Shown: piece after piece, positions 31,505 through 39,463 of the stretch
Layout of the letters: each line of letters begins with the position of its first letter
How positions within the stretch are numbered: position 1 is the stretch's first letter
NCBI RefSeq assembly: GCF_004345025.1
Contig: NZ_CP037745.1
Location: 1,612,001 to 1,676,000 of the forward strand
Source: Rheinheimera sp. D18
Lineage (GTDB): Bacteria; Pseudomonadota; Gammaproteobacteria; Enterobacterales; Alteromonadaceae
Length of the DNA stretch: 64,000 nucleotides
Direction of reading: 5' to 3'
The notes under the pieces: model-generated
The model's database searches: none
The model's input: only the letters and a program-made list of their open reading frames with translations
Told to the model about the DNA's origin: nothing
Translations under genes and position numbers: made by a program

Positions 31505-31747
31505 TTGCGCAGACTACTTTATATTTTAGTAATAGTAGCCCTGATTGTAGTAGGGGTACTATTCGGTTCTATAAATCAGCAACAAACTGATTTAAATCTT
31601 CTTATTATCAGCATGCCACTTCGTGTAGTTGACATAGCTTTGATATTTCTTCTGCTAGGCATACTGCTTGGATTACTCATTGCTTTGTTGTACTCATTAC
31701 AACGAAAAGCAAAAGGCTGGCGGCGTAAATCGACGGAAAGCAGCTAG
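31505..31747 (+). CDS. lapA: Lipopolysaccharide assembly protein A
   Basis: 80 aa with a TTG start after a gcgtaaacggagttt leader. It has two membrane helices (about residues 3-24 and 40-66) and a basic C-terminus, the DUF1049/LapA layout. LapA works with LapB in control of LPS synthesis at the inner membrane. It ends 3 bp before lapB, so the two are translated together. Confidence 0.9.
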   Translation: MRRLLYILVIVALIVVGVLFGSINQQQTDLNLLIISMPLRVVDIALIFLLLGILLGLLIALLYSLQRKAKGWRRKSTESS

Positions 31748-31750
31748 TTT

Positions 31751-32887
31751 ATGTTGGAATTGCTGTTCTTATTATTGCCTGTTGCCGCCGCTTACGGCTG
31801 GTTTATGGGCCGTAACAGCGTTAAACATAAAGAGCTAAAAGGCCGAGCCAGTATTACCCGCAATTTATCTTCGGGCTTAAATTTCTTACTGACTGATCAG
31901 GAAGATAAAGCCATTGAGCAGTTATTGGAACTGCTTGATATTGAAGCTGCCACTATCGATACCTATTTGGCACTGGCAAACTTGTTTCGGCGCAAAGGCG
32001 ACTGGGATAAGGCTATTCGCATTCATGAAAAGTTGCATCAATTAAAATTACCTAAACCTAAAGCCCAGCAAATTCAATTTGAGTTGGCAAAAGACTATTT
32101 CTCTGCGGGTTTATACGATCGTGCAGAAAAGCTGCTGGTTAATGTTGTTACATCGCCGGTGTTGGCTGAAGCCGCACTAAAACAGTTATTTAGTATTTTT
32201 ATCGCCACGCAAGAATGGCATAAAGCTAAATTATATTCTGCTGCAGTAGATAACACTAAATCGCACTCATTACGCATAGCACAAGCTAATATGCAGACAG
32301 AAGCATTAAAGCAGCAAGCGATACTCACCAAAGATAGTTTAACTGAGCTAGCAACACGCTATGCTAAAGCAATTCGCCCCAAATTCGAATTGGCGCAGTT
32401 AGCGTTAAGCCAAAATGATACCAAGCTGGCGGCATCAGCATTATTATATATTGTTGAGCACAAACCGAAGTGGGCTGCTGATATATTACCATTGCTACAA
32501 CAATGCGAGCTACCCAGCGAAGAGTGGTACCAACTCCTGAGTAACTTGGCTAATAAACATCAAAATATTACTGCTGTAGTATTACTGGCATGCTGGCTAA
32601 CCGAACATGGCTCAGCCGAAGCGGCTGAGCAGTTCTTACTAGATAAGTTAAAACAGCAACCCAGTATTCGTTTATTTCAGCAGCTATTACAAATACGCCA
32701 ACAGCAATCCGCACCGGCGGCTGAAGTGTTGTCATCGGTAAAAGAGTTAGTAAATGCGTATTTAGATAAAAAGTCGTTGTATAGCTGCCGCAATTGCGGT
32801 TTTACAACTCGTAAACATTATTGGTTATGCCCATCATGCCAGCATTGGGAAAGCGTCGAACCCATTAGCGGTATTGACGGTAGATAG
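31751..32887 (+). CDS. lapB: Lipopolysaccharide assembly protein B
   Basis: 378 aa (E. coli 389). An N-terminal membrane anchor (LELLFLLLPVAAAYGWFMG) precedes a long run of TPR helices. At the C-terminus is a rubredoxin-like metal site with two Cys-x2-Cys pairs (CRNCGF, CPSCQHW). LapB (YciM) brings the LpxC deacetylase to FtsH for degradation, so balancing LPS against phospholipid. It lies in the lapA-lapB-pyrF order, as in E. coli. Confidence 0.96.
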   Translation: MLELLFLLLPVAAAYGWFMGRNSVKHKELKGRASITRNLSSGLNFLLTDQEDKAIEQLLELLDIEAATIDTYLALANLFRRKGDWDKAIRIHEKLHQLKLPKPKAQQIQFELAKDYFSAGLYDRAEKLLVNVVTSPVLAEAALKQLFSIFIATQEWHKAKLYSAAVDNTKSHSLRIAQANMQTEALKQQAILTKDSLTELATRYAKAIRPKFELAQLALSQNDTKLAASALLYIVEHKPKWAADILPLLQQCELPSEEWYQLLSNLANKHQNITAVVLLACWLTEHGSAEAAEQFLLDKLKQQPSIRLFQQLLQIRQQQSAPAAEVLSSVKELVNAYLDKKSLYSCRNCGFTTRKHYWLCPSCQHWESVEPISGIDGR

Positions 32888-32903
32888 TAGTTAAGGAAAT
32901 TCG

Positions 32904-33608
32904 ATGTCTTGTCAGACCCCAGTAGTTGTAGCCCTTGATTTTGAACAACAAGCAGATGCGTTAAACTTGGTAAGCCAACTTGATCCCAGTTTGTGTCGCC
33001 TTAAAGTAGGTAAAGAAATGTTCACTCATTTTGGCCCGCAGTTTGTTAAACAACTACAGCAGCGCAATTTTGACGTATTTTTAGATTTAAAATTTCATGA
33101 TATTCCGAACACTGTCGCTAAAGCAGTTAAAGCGGCGGCCGATCTTGGCGTATGGATGGTAAACGTGCATGCCTGTGGTGGTAGTAAAATGATGAGCGCA
33201 GCGCGCGAGTCTCTGATATCGTATGGTACTGATAAACCTTACCTTATTGCCGTTACCGTACTAACTAGCATGGAGCAGGGCGACCTAACCGAATTGGGTA
33301 TTAACTTAACTCCCGAGCAACAAGTATTAAAATTAGCTACGCTAACACATAGTGCAGGGCTTGATGGTGTAGTGTGTTCAGCTCAGGAAGCGGTGCTGTT
33401 AAAGCGCCAGTTTGGTAAAGACTTTTGCTTGGTAACCCCCGGCATTAGACCCGCGAGCAGCGAGCAAGATGATCAGAAGCGCGTGATGACACCAGCACAA
33501 GCACTCTCAGCCGGCGTTGATTATATGGTTATCGGTCGGCCAATTACCAAAGCAGCCAAACCACTGGACGCACTGAATGCTATCGTTCAGGAGATTTTAA
33601 ACGCGTAA
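32904..33608 (+). CDS. pyrF: Orotidine 5'-phosphate decarboxylase
   Basis: 234 aa. The catalytic D-x-K-x-x-D motif is in [16 protein letters not shown] (about residues 59-74), and phosphate-binding segments are VTPGIRP and [11 protein letters not shown]. It makes UMP, the last step of pyrimidine synthesis. It sits 16 bp after lapB with a good ribosome site. Confidence 0.97.
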   Translation: MSCQTPVVVALDFEQQADALNLVSQLDPSLCRLKVGKEMFTHFGPQFVKQLQQRNFDVFLDLKFHDIPNTVAKAVKAAADLGVWMVNVHACGGSKMMSAARESLISYGTDKPYLIAVTVLTSMEQGDLTELGINLTPEQQVLKLATLTHSAGLDGVVCSAQEAVLLKRQFGKDFCLVTPGIRPASSEQDDQKRVMTPAQALSAGVDYMVIGRPITKAAKPLDALNAIVQEILNA

Positions 33609-33625
33609 TTAATAAGGAGGTTAGT

Positions 33626-35365
33626 TTGGATGGTATAAACCTCGCAATATTAGTTGGAGGCCTTCTTTTTGTTGTAAGTATTATCGCTACGCTTATTTCT
33701 GCACGACTTGGCGCACCCATGCTACTGGTGTTCCTTATAATTGGCATGCTGGCCGGCAAACAAGGCTTGGTCGGCATCCAATTTGACAATCCACAAGTTG
33801 CATTTTTAATTGGTTCTATTGCTCTAACCATCATTTTGTTTGACGGCGGCATGCGCACACGGCCCGAACGGCTGCGCGTAGCACTAGCACCAGCGTCACT
33901 ACTAGCTACCTTTGGCGTAATATTAACCTGCGTTATTCTTGGTGTCGCTGCAGCTTATATTTTAAATTTAAGCTTACTTGAAGGCCTATTATTAGGTGCC
34001 ATTCTTAGCTCAACCGATGCGGCAGCAGTGTTTTCAATTTTTCAATCTCAGGGCATTCGCATCAAACAACGAGTGGCATCAACGCTCGAAATAGAGTCGG
34101 GTAGTAATGACCCAATGGCCATTATGTTAACCCTAACCATACTGGGTATGATTGTTGAGGGAAAAACCTTAAGCTTTGAAGTAGGTAAAACCTTTTTACA
34201 ACAAGCCGTAGTTGGCGCAGTAATGGGTTATGTAGCGGGGCGTATCTTTATCTTTTTATGCAAAAAGTTACCGCTAAACTTTGCTTTTTTTCCTTTATTC
34301 GCTGTCGCAAGTTGCGTGCTCATTTATGCCGTTACTAACGTGTTTGGTGGTAGTGGCTTTTTGGCTGTATATTTAATGGGCTATTTAGTGGGCAACGCGC
34401 GCTTACCACAAATTGTGCATATATTACGCATGCTTGACGGTTTAGCTTGGCTTAGCCAAATTAGTATGTTTTTGATGCTCGGGTTACTCGTTGTGCCAAG
34501 TAATTTGATGCACCACTTATTACCGGCATTGCTTATTGCCGGTGTCATGATTTTTGTTGCTAGGCCTATAGCAGTATTTATTAGTTTAATTCCGTTTCGC
34601 TTTCCGATACGTGATCAAGTATTTGTCAGTTGGGTTGGCTTACGCGGTGCGGTACCCATTATATTAGCGTTATTTCCTTGGTTAGCGGGTATGCCAAATG
34701 AACATCTTTATTTTGATGTCGCCTTTGTCGTAGTTATTGTGTCTTTAGTGGTCCAAGGCTGGAGCATAGTGCCAATCGCACGCTGGTTAAAACTTGAAGT
34801 ACCGGCTGAACTGGCACCCGATCAAGCTATGCCATTAGATGCTGTACCGAGCAACGATTTACTAGAAGTTCTAGCTTTCAAAGTAACCGATACATCGCCA
34901 GTGTTAGCAATTGGCTGGCACGACTTGGTGTTCAAACAACCAATCCAGTTTTTAGGGATTATTCGGGACGGTGAATGGATTTTACCCGACAAAAAGCCGC
35001 AATTTAATGTTCACGACACACTTATGGTTATGGCTAAGTTAAAGCATGTGCAGAAAATAAGTGAAGTGCTGGCTAAAGATGCAGAAATTTCAGTGCAAAG
35101 TAATACCAGCTTCTTTGGTGACTTTGTATTAAATGGCAACATTAGCATTAGCGATCTAGATGCGTTTTATACTATTAACTTTGACGGTGGCGATAAAAAC
35201 CAAACACTAGCCGCATATATTATCCAGCGTTTTCATCGCCGAGTCGTTATTGGTGACCAAGTGCGTTTAGACGGTTTGTTATTAACTGTACGTGAAGTTG
35301 ACGACACTGGGGACGTTATTCAAGTGGGTATAAAGTTAGTTGAAGAAAAGCCTAAAATTGCATAA
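33626..35365 (+). CDS. cvrA: Potassium/proton antiporter, CvrA/NhaP2 type
   Basis: 579 aa (E. coli CvrA 578) with a TTG start behind a strong aaggaggt ribosome site. The transmembrane part (to about residue 390) carries LTIILFDGGMRTRPERL and SSTDAAAVFSI of the CPA1 family. A TrkA-C-like domain and a CorC/HlyC-like end follow in the C-terminal 190 residues. It expels K+ or Na+ in exchange for protons under osmotic stress. It is the second antiporter of this superfamily in the window. Confidence 0.92.
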   Translation: MDGINLAILVGGLLFVVSIIATLISARLGAPMLLVFLIIGMLAGKQGLVGIQFDNPQVAFLIGSIALTIILFDGGMRTRPERLRVALAPASLLATFGVILTCVILGVAAAYILNLSLLEGLLLGAILSSTDAAAVFSIFQSQGIRIKQRVASTLEIESGSNDPMAIMLTLTILGMIVEGKTLSFEVGKTFLQQAVVGAVMGYVAGRIFIFLCKKLPLNFAFFPLFAVASCVLIYAVTNVFGGSGFLAVYLMGYLVGNARLPQIVHILRMLDGLAWLSQISMFLMLGLLVVPSNLMHHLLPALLIAGVMIFVARPIAVFISLIPFRFPIRDQVFVSWVGLRGAVPIILALFPWLAGMPNEHLYFDVAFVVVIVSLVVQGWSIVPIARWLKLEVPAELAPDQAMPLDAVPSNDLLEVLAFKVTDTSPVLAIGWHDLVFKQPIQFLGIIRDGEWILPDKKPQFNVHDTLMVMAKLKHVQKISEVLAKDAEISVQSNTSFFGDFVLNGNISISDLDAFYTINFDGGDKNQTLAAYIIQRFHRRVVIGDQVRLDGLLLTVREVDDTGDVIQVGIKLVEEKPKIA

Positions 35366-35456
35366 TTATAAGGGCCAGCAAAGCCCTGCTTTTGCATAGT
35401 TACCCTATAGCCCATAATGTATATTATGTTAAATGTCATTTAGGACACAGCTAAAT

Positions 35457-35593
35457 GGCTATTTTTGCCCATCCCCCGAAAATGTAAAGTTATAAAGAAA
35501 ATAGCCTAAAATAACATCATATATTTGTCTTGTAGACGCCAAATTTTAGGAAAAATTGAGTCTCAAACGCAGCAAACTTTACATTTTCGGGGG
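35457..35593. repeat. Element with perfect 19-bp inverted ends and nested inverted repeats
   Basis: The outer arms cccccgaaaatgtaaagtt (35473-35491) and its exact complement (35575-35593) bound 121 bp. Two further perfect pairs are interleaved: ggctatttt/aaaatagcc (35457-35465 with 35498-35506) and cctaaaat/attttagg (35505-35512 with 35543-35550). No ORF lies inside. The ends are not a Tn3-family match and no target duplication was seen. It may be a MITE-like remnant or a structured recombination site. The rest of the 350-bp gap (35366-35715) holds no gene. Confidence 0.75.
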
Positions 35594-35677
35594 AAATGCA
35601 GAATTCTTTAATAAGTAATTTAAAATCAATCATTTAACTATTTTTCTAGCACGATTATAGCTGTAATTTATCGCCTC

Positions 35678-35713
35678 CCAACCTCGTTTCTAAGCCCTAA
35701 CGATTGTATCAAT
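35678..35713 (-). pseudogene. Remnant of a tyrosine recombinase 3' end
   Basis: This stretch matches about 32 of 36 positions of the last codons of the recombinase gene at 36106-36140, with one inserted base. Read on the minus strand after that base it gives LGLRNEVGRR and a stop, against LGLKSEVGKQ in the intact gene. The rest of the second copy is absent. It abuts the stop codon of the small ORF at 35716. Confidence 0.65.
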
Positions 35714-35715
35714 CT

Positions 35716-36018
35716 TCAGCTTTGTGTTTTTTTAAGATTATCCCAATTTTTCAGAGCTTCATTCATGAATCTCATGTCGTCATTTTCCATAAATGATTCT
35801 AATTCTTTCTCCACTTCTTCCCCCCACCTTTCAAGCACAACTTCAGGAGTGTAGCCGCAATTGTTTTTTACGTTGAATTCGATAATTGCAGAACGAAGAA
35901 ATTGATTATAAGCGTAAAAATCGGTTGTCTCGTTGATAGGTCCATTAAATTTTTGAAAAGAGTCTGCAGCGTCTTGGATCGCTGAGAAAACCGATGAATA
36001 ATTGCGATTATCTTCCAT
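35716..36018 (-). CDS. Small acidic protein of unknown function
   Basis: 100 aa, start ATG at 36018 preceded by agagg. The protein is acidic and mainly helical by composition (for example ERWGEEVEKELESFMENDD), with no signal peptide or membrane segment. No family was recognised. Its base composition is lower in GC than the neighbouring recombinase and TA genes, suggesting a separate origin. It lies between two copies of a recombinase 3' end, so it looks like a passenger of an insertion. Confidence 0.6.
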   Translation of the reverse strand: MEDNRNYSSVFSAIQDAADSFQKFNGPINETTDFYAYNQFLRSAIIEFNVKNNCGYTPEVVLERWGEEVEKELESFMENDDMRFMNEALKNWDNLKKTQS

Positions 36019-36074
36019 GTAAACCTCTGTTATGTCTCTCGATTACAGAAATCATCCAGCGGATGACGAAAAAA

Positions 36075-37046
36075 TCAGGTGGTACTTATATCCTTGTACT
36101 GCTTTCCAACCTCACTTTTCAGCCCTAACGCTGTATCAATAGCCGTCTGTGCAAAACGATCCTGATCTTCAATGTACCGCATCGCTGATTTCACATCTTT
36201 CCAGCCCACGTGTTCCATTAATTGTTTGAGCGACCAGCCTTGTTGACTGGCCCAGTTAGCAAAGCCTCGGCGCAAAGAATGACTACTGTACAATTCAGTA
36301 TCTTGTACTCCAGCTCGTTCTAACGTGGTCCGAAGCAAAGGAATCACACTATCTGCTCTTATCGCTGATGTGGATACAGTCCCCCATCGCGTGATCCCCC
36401 GAAATAGCGGACCTGATGGCTGATCCAGTAAAAAAAGATAATGGCGGCACGCCTCTACAGGACAAAGCCGGTGAAGCTCTGGCAGTCTGTATGCGGTTCC
36501 TTTGTTGAGGCGGTCTGTTTTATTCCTTGGCAAATAGGCGGTAAGTCCTTCACCAGGGTGAAATTCAATGTGTTCAATCTGTAGCCGGCTAATTTCATCA
36601 CTTCGAAAAGCGCGCCAGAACCCCATTAAGATCAGTGCTTTGTCTCTTGCGACCCTTAGCAGTAGCTGTTGTTCACCGGATGCGATAGCCTTTTCTTCCA
36701 GCTGCTCTAAATAACGGATCACCTGCTCCAGTATGGCCTGCTGCAGGGGTTTTGCTTGCTTCGTTTTGGCGGGATGAAGTTCACGAATGCCTTTGAGCAA
36801 TTGTCGGATCATGGGGGCTTTGGTCGGATCGGCAAATCCCTGAGTCTGGTGCCAGCTGGATAGTGCCGCGATCCGTTGTTTTAATGTGCTGATGGCCAGA
36901 CTATCCGCATAGTGCGCTAAATATCTGGCGAGTTCAGCTGCGGTTGTCGGTAATACACCGCCCCACTGAACCTCAAAATGCTCGACCGCCGACTGAATAA
37001 CTTCGACGGGTATGTTCGCGTGTGGCGGCATGTAAATAGCGGTCAA
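36075..37046 (-). CDS. Tyrosine recombinase, probable TnpS-type cointegrate resolvase
   Basis: 323 aa. A SAM-like core-binding N-terminal domain (residues about 1-100) precedes the catalytic domain. Box I Arg is in GFWRAFRSDEISRL, the beta-hairpin Lys in LPRNKTDRLNK, H-x-x-R in SSHSLRRGFANWAS, a Trp replaces the usual His in MEHVGWKD, and the nucleophile Tyr is in AMRYIED. All key residues are therefore present. Length and its partner KfrA-like gene across a palindromic region fit TnpS of Tn4651-type Tn3 transposons; a phage-type or plasmid integrase is the alternative. No transposase is in the window. Confidence 0.85.
   Translation of the reverse strand: MTAIYMPPHANIPVEVIQSAVEHFEVQWGGVLPTTAAELARYLAHYADSLAISTLKQRIAALSSWHQTQGFADPTKAPMIRQLLKGIRELHPAKTKQAKPLQQAILEQVIRYLEQLEEKAIASGEQQLLLRVARDKALILMGFWRAFRSDEISRLQIEHIEFHPGEGLTAYLPRNKTDRLNKGTAYRLPELHRLCPVEACRHYLFLLDQPSGPLFRGITRWGTVSTSAIRADSVIPLLRTTLERAGVQDTELYSSHSLRRGFANWASQQGWSLKQLMEHVGWKDVKSAMRYIEDQDRFAQTAIDTALGLKSEVGKQYKDISTT
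36106..36140 (-). repeat. Copy of the recombinase 3'-end repeat (within the intact gene)
   Basis: This is the intact partner of the 35678-35713 remnant. Both share ccaacctc, then agccctaacg, then tgtatcaat, in direct orientation 428 bp apart. The pair brackets the small ORF. Confidence 0.65.
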
Positions 37047-37080
37047 CCTTGTTCACGCTTCAGCCTCCTGGTGTCTTGTG

Positions 37081-37596
37081 TTAAAGCTGACGTAACGTGC
37101 TCATCGGCACAAAAAGACGCATCGGCTGATCCGTCAATGGAGTAAATAGGCCCATATGCTGGTAAAACTTCAGCGCTGCTTCATCCAGAACGTCCAGTAC
37201 CACACCAAGCGCTGGTAGCCCCGTGTCTGTCAATTCAAGAGCGGTACGAAGCGCCTGAACCAGGGTTTTAGCCCCCAGTTGACGTCCTTGCTGAGTGAGA
37301 GAAACACCGAGCCTGGCAAGAAGTACAACAGGCACCGGATAGGCTGGCAGCGATTTGGGCTGAGAAGGCAATAATTCACGAGTGACAGTACTGCTTGCTA
37401 ACGTAAAATAAGCTGCAACCGGAGCCTTGCCTTGAGCAACGAGCTCCGTCAAAACCCAGGTACGACTTAACCCCAGGGAGCTGTTACGAACAGCAAACCG
37501 GCTCAGGTAGTCATTGAGGCTGGGTTTACCGCAGTCAAAGCCTTTCAAATCATGCGCTGCAGCGTCAATCAGAACAAAAGCTGAAGAGAGAGACAA
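37081..37596 (-). CDS. GNAT acetyltransferase toxin, TacT type
   Basis: 171 aa. The start is TTG, directly abutting the antitoxin stop (TGA|TTG), so translation is coupled. Family features are LKGFDCGKPSLNDYL near the N-terminus, LARLGVSLTQQGRQLGAKTL (the acetyl-CoA loop, about residues 88-107), and ALKFYQHMGL. TacT toxins acetylate the amino group of charged tRNAs and stop translation. It belongs with the upstream antitoxin and lies between the recombinase and a KfrA-like gene. Confidence 0.9.
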   Translation of the reverse strand: MSLSSAFVLIDAAAHDLKGFDCGKPSLNDYLSRFAVRNSSLGLSRTWVLTELVAQGKAPVAAYFTLASSTVTRELLPSQPKSLPAYPVPVVLLARLGVSLTQQGRQLGAKTLVQALRTALELTDTGLPALGVVLDVLDEAALKFYQHMGLFTPLTDQPMRLFVPMSTLRQL

Positions 37597-37872
37597 TCAG
37601 AATCCCTCTTTATCCAGTAGAGCCGCAGCGTCTTTAAGCCGCTGATGGGGGGCCGCCGCCGCTTCACATACCTGCTGGAAGTGATCAAACTGGGCTGATG
37701 TAAGTTCAATGGCTGATTGAGACTGCAAAATCTGAGGCGCATTATCCCGGATAAGGCGAACCATAAATTCAGTCAACGACGCACAGCCAAGCGCTGCAGC
37801 AGCTCGCTCTGCCAGCTGCTTGGTTTCTGCATCGACCCGCATCTCTATACGTTCCCGAAGAGCTGTTGCCAT
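37597..37872 (-). CDS. DUF1778 antitoxin, TacA type
   Basis: 91 aa from the ATG at 37872; the frame extends upstream but without a ribosome site. The N-terminal ribbon-helix-helix (RIEMRVDAETKQLAERAAAALGCASLTEFMV, about residues 7-37) binds the operon's own promoter. The C-terminal tail (LDKEGF) wraps the toxin in this family. It is the first gene of the pair and is probably autorepressed. Confidence 0.92.
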   Translation of the reverse strand: MATALRERIEMRVDAETKQLAERAAAALGCASLTEFMVRLIRDNAPQILQSQSAIELTSAQFDHFQQVCEAAAAPHQRLKDAAALLDKEGF

Positions 37873-37907
37873 CGTATTCACCTTTGTACAAAAAAAGACC
37901 TGATAGC

Positions 37908-37936
37908 AGTATATCCTGTACGGCACATTGCCGCAA
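37908..37936 (-). promoter_or_regulatory. Promoter of the TacA-TacT pair
   Basis: On the minus strand, TTGCGG (37931-37936) and TATACT (37908-37913) are separated by 17 bp, about 35 bp before the antitoxin start. The -35 is weak and the -10 is good. Confidence 0.5.
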
Positions 37937-38023
37937 CCTGTTGACCGTGATGGTCAGCTACATTTCGTGGAGGACCGGTGCCATTACGTATGCCCAATGC
38001 GGCTTTTTAGCCCTATTTTCGCC

Positions 38024-38058
38024 ATAACCCCTGATAAGCCTCTATTATCAGGGGTTAT
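38024..38058. repeat. 35-bp palindrome, candidate recombination core (rst-like)
   Basis: Perfect 14-bp arms, ataacccctgataa and ttatcaggggttat, flank a 7-nt centre (gcctcta). Two inverted recombinase-binding arms around a 6-8 bp spacer is the form of tyrosine-recombinase core sites. It lies in the gap between the TA pair and the KfrA-like gene, where the resolution site rst of Tn4651 would be. A transcription terminator is a possible alternative, but no T-run follows. Confidence 0.6.
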
Positions 38059-38072
38059 TATCTGTTGAATAC

Positions 38073-38100
38073 TTGATTTTCAGAAAGCTCATAATATTAT
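38073..38100 (+). promoter_or_regulatory. Promoter of the KfrA-like gene
   Basis: TTGATT (38073-38078) and TATTAT (38095-38100) are 16 bp apart. The -10 lies inside the left arm of the 38089-38127 inverted repeat, so protein bound there would block RNA polymerase. Confidence 0.5.
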
Positions 38101-38127
38101 GTAATTACACATTACGTAATATTATGA
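38089..38127. promoter_or_regulatory. Inverted-repeat operator of the KfrA-like gene
   Basis: The arms tcataatattatgtaat and attacgtaatattatga (17 bp, one mismatch) surround tacac. The repeat covers the -10 region and ends 14 bp before the ATG. KfrA proteins bind repeats in their own promoters. In TnpS-TnpT systems an equivalent repeat is bound by TnpT as an accessory site; either role is inferred. Confidence 0.6.
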
Positions 38128-38141
38128 ATGAGGATATCCAC

Positions 38142-39317
38142 ATGGCCAGAGATGGGATCACCAAGCTGCAAGTCCAGCAGGTCCGGATAGCACTTATTGC
38201 TCAGGGACGGCACCCTTCCGTCGAGGCCGTACGTGCTGAACTCGGCACCGGCTCGAATACCACCATCCTGAAGTATTTAAAGGAACTGGGGGAGGATGAA
38301 AAAGGACGGTTGGATGATCTGGATGCTCTCAGTGACGAGTTGGGCCAATTGGTGGGCCACCTGGCTCGCCGACTACAGGACGAAGCGCAGCAACGTGTTC
38401 AGCACGCAGAAGAACGCCATACGCTAGCCCTTCAGGAGAAGCAGCAGCAGCTCGATACGCAAGGGCGTGAGCTAAACAGCAGCTATGAACAGTGCGAAAC
38501 GCTGCAGCAACAACTGCGTGATGCGTTGGCACAAATAAACGTGTTAAAAGAAGCCCGACACCAGGATGCGCTGCAGATAGCGGCGATGACCACGGAAATG
38601 CATCATTTAACATTAAAGTTGCATGATCGGGATACACAGATCCAATCGCTGGAAGAAAAGCATACCCATGCCCGTCAGGCGCTGGAACACTACCGAGAGT
38701 CTGTCAAAACCAATCGGGAGCAGGAACTGCAGCGACATGAACACCAGATCCAGCAGCTTCAGGCTGAGCTGCGAACCAGTCAGCAGATCATCAGTGTCAA
38801 GCAACAGGACTATACCGCGGCCAAAGAGCAGGCTCAGGAACTTACTCTGCAGTTAAAATACAGCCAGGACGCCGTAGCGGCCTTTGAGAAGCAGCTGACG
38901 TCTCTCAAAGAGGATAACATCGACTTGAGACGGCAACAGCAGATCAATGAGGCGGAGCTTTCCAAGCTGAAACATGCGGTAGGTGCACGTATGGAAGAGA
39001 CTCAGGCGTTAACCGCGCAACTGAATACCTTGCGCGGAGCCGAACAAACCTGGCTGCAGGAAAAATCTGCCTTGACTGCGACTTTGGCAACGCAGAAGCA
39101 GCTATGGCAGCAATTGGCTCCAAAGCTTGATGCCAGTAAGCCGCCAATTTTTGCAGCCGGAGAAGATGTGCTGGTGACGGATCCCGAGAGTCGTCTTTAC
39201 AATAAAATCGGACAAATTACGCGGTATACAAAGAGGTCGGATGGATCCATAAAATATTCAGTCAGTTTTGAGGGCGAGATCTGTTCATTCTCTGAACAGG
39301 ATATCACTCTGGCATGA
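38142..39317 (+). CDS. KfrA-like DNA-binding coiled-coil protein, probable TnpT
   Basis: 391 aa from the ATG at 38142, which follows aggatatccac; earlier in-frame starts fall within the inverted-repeat operator. The N-terminal KfrA_N domain (ITKLQVQQVRIALIAQGRHPSVEAVRAELG, residues 5-34) precedes a Gln/Glu-rich coiled coil from about 60 to 315. A distinct C-terminal 60 residues follows (EDVLVTDPESRLYNKIGQITRY). The divergent tyrosine recombinase and palindromes point to the TnpT cointegrate-resolution partner; a plasmid KfrA is the alternative. Confidence 0.75.
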   Translation: MARDGITKLQVQQVRIALIAQGRHPSVEAVRAELGTGSNTTILKYLKELGEDEKGRLDDLDALSDELGQLVGHLARRLQDEAQQRVQHAEERHTLALQEKQQQLDTQGRELNSSYEQCETLQQQLRDALAQINVLKEARHQDALQIAAMTTEMHHLTLKLHDRDTQIQSLEEKHTHARQALEHYRESVKTNREQELQRHEHQIQQLQAELRTSQQIISVKQQDYTAAKEQAQELTLQLKYSQDAVAAFEKQLTSLKEDNIDLRRQQQINEAELSKLKHAVGARMEETQALTAQLNTLRGAEQTWLQEKSALTATLATQKQLWQQLAPKLDASKPPIFAAGEDVLVTDPESRLYNKIGQITRYTKRSDGSIKYSVSFEGEICSFSEQDITLA

Positions 39318-39463
39318 GAAGCAGCACCGTATTGAGGGCAAAGATCTCGAAATATGCTGTATATAAAATCAGTTGTTGTTGCAAAATGAAAATGCTGCAT
39401 TTATCCTAAAAACAGAAACAATTGCATTGTCTTACTCAATAGCCTCATACAGGAATCCGTCTC

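Noticed and set aside
35473-35593. The 19-bp inverted repeats as Tn3-family transposon ends or an integron attC site
   Set aside because: Tn3 ends start GGGG reading inwards and share a known 38-bp core that is absent here; attC needs RYYYAAC and GTTRRRY core sites, which are also absent.
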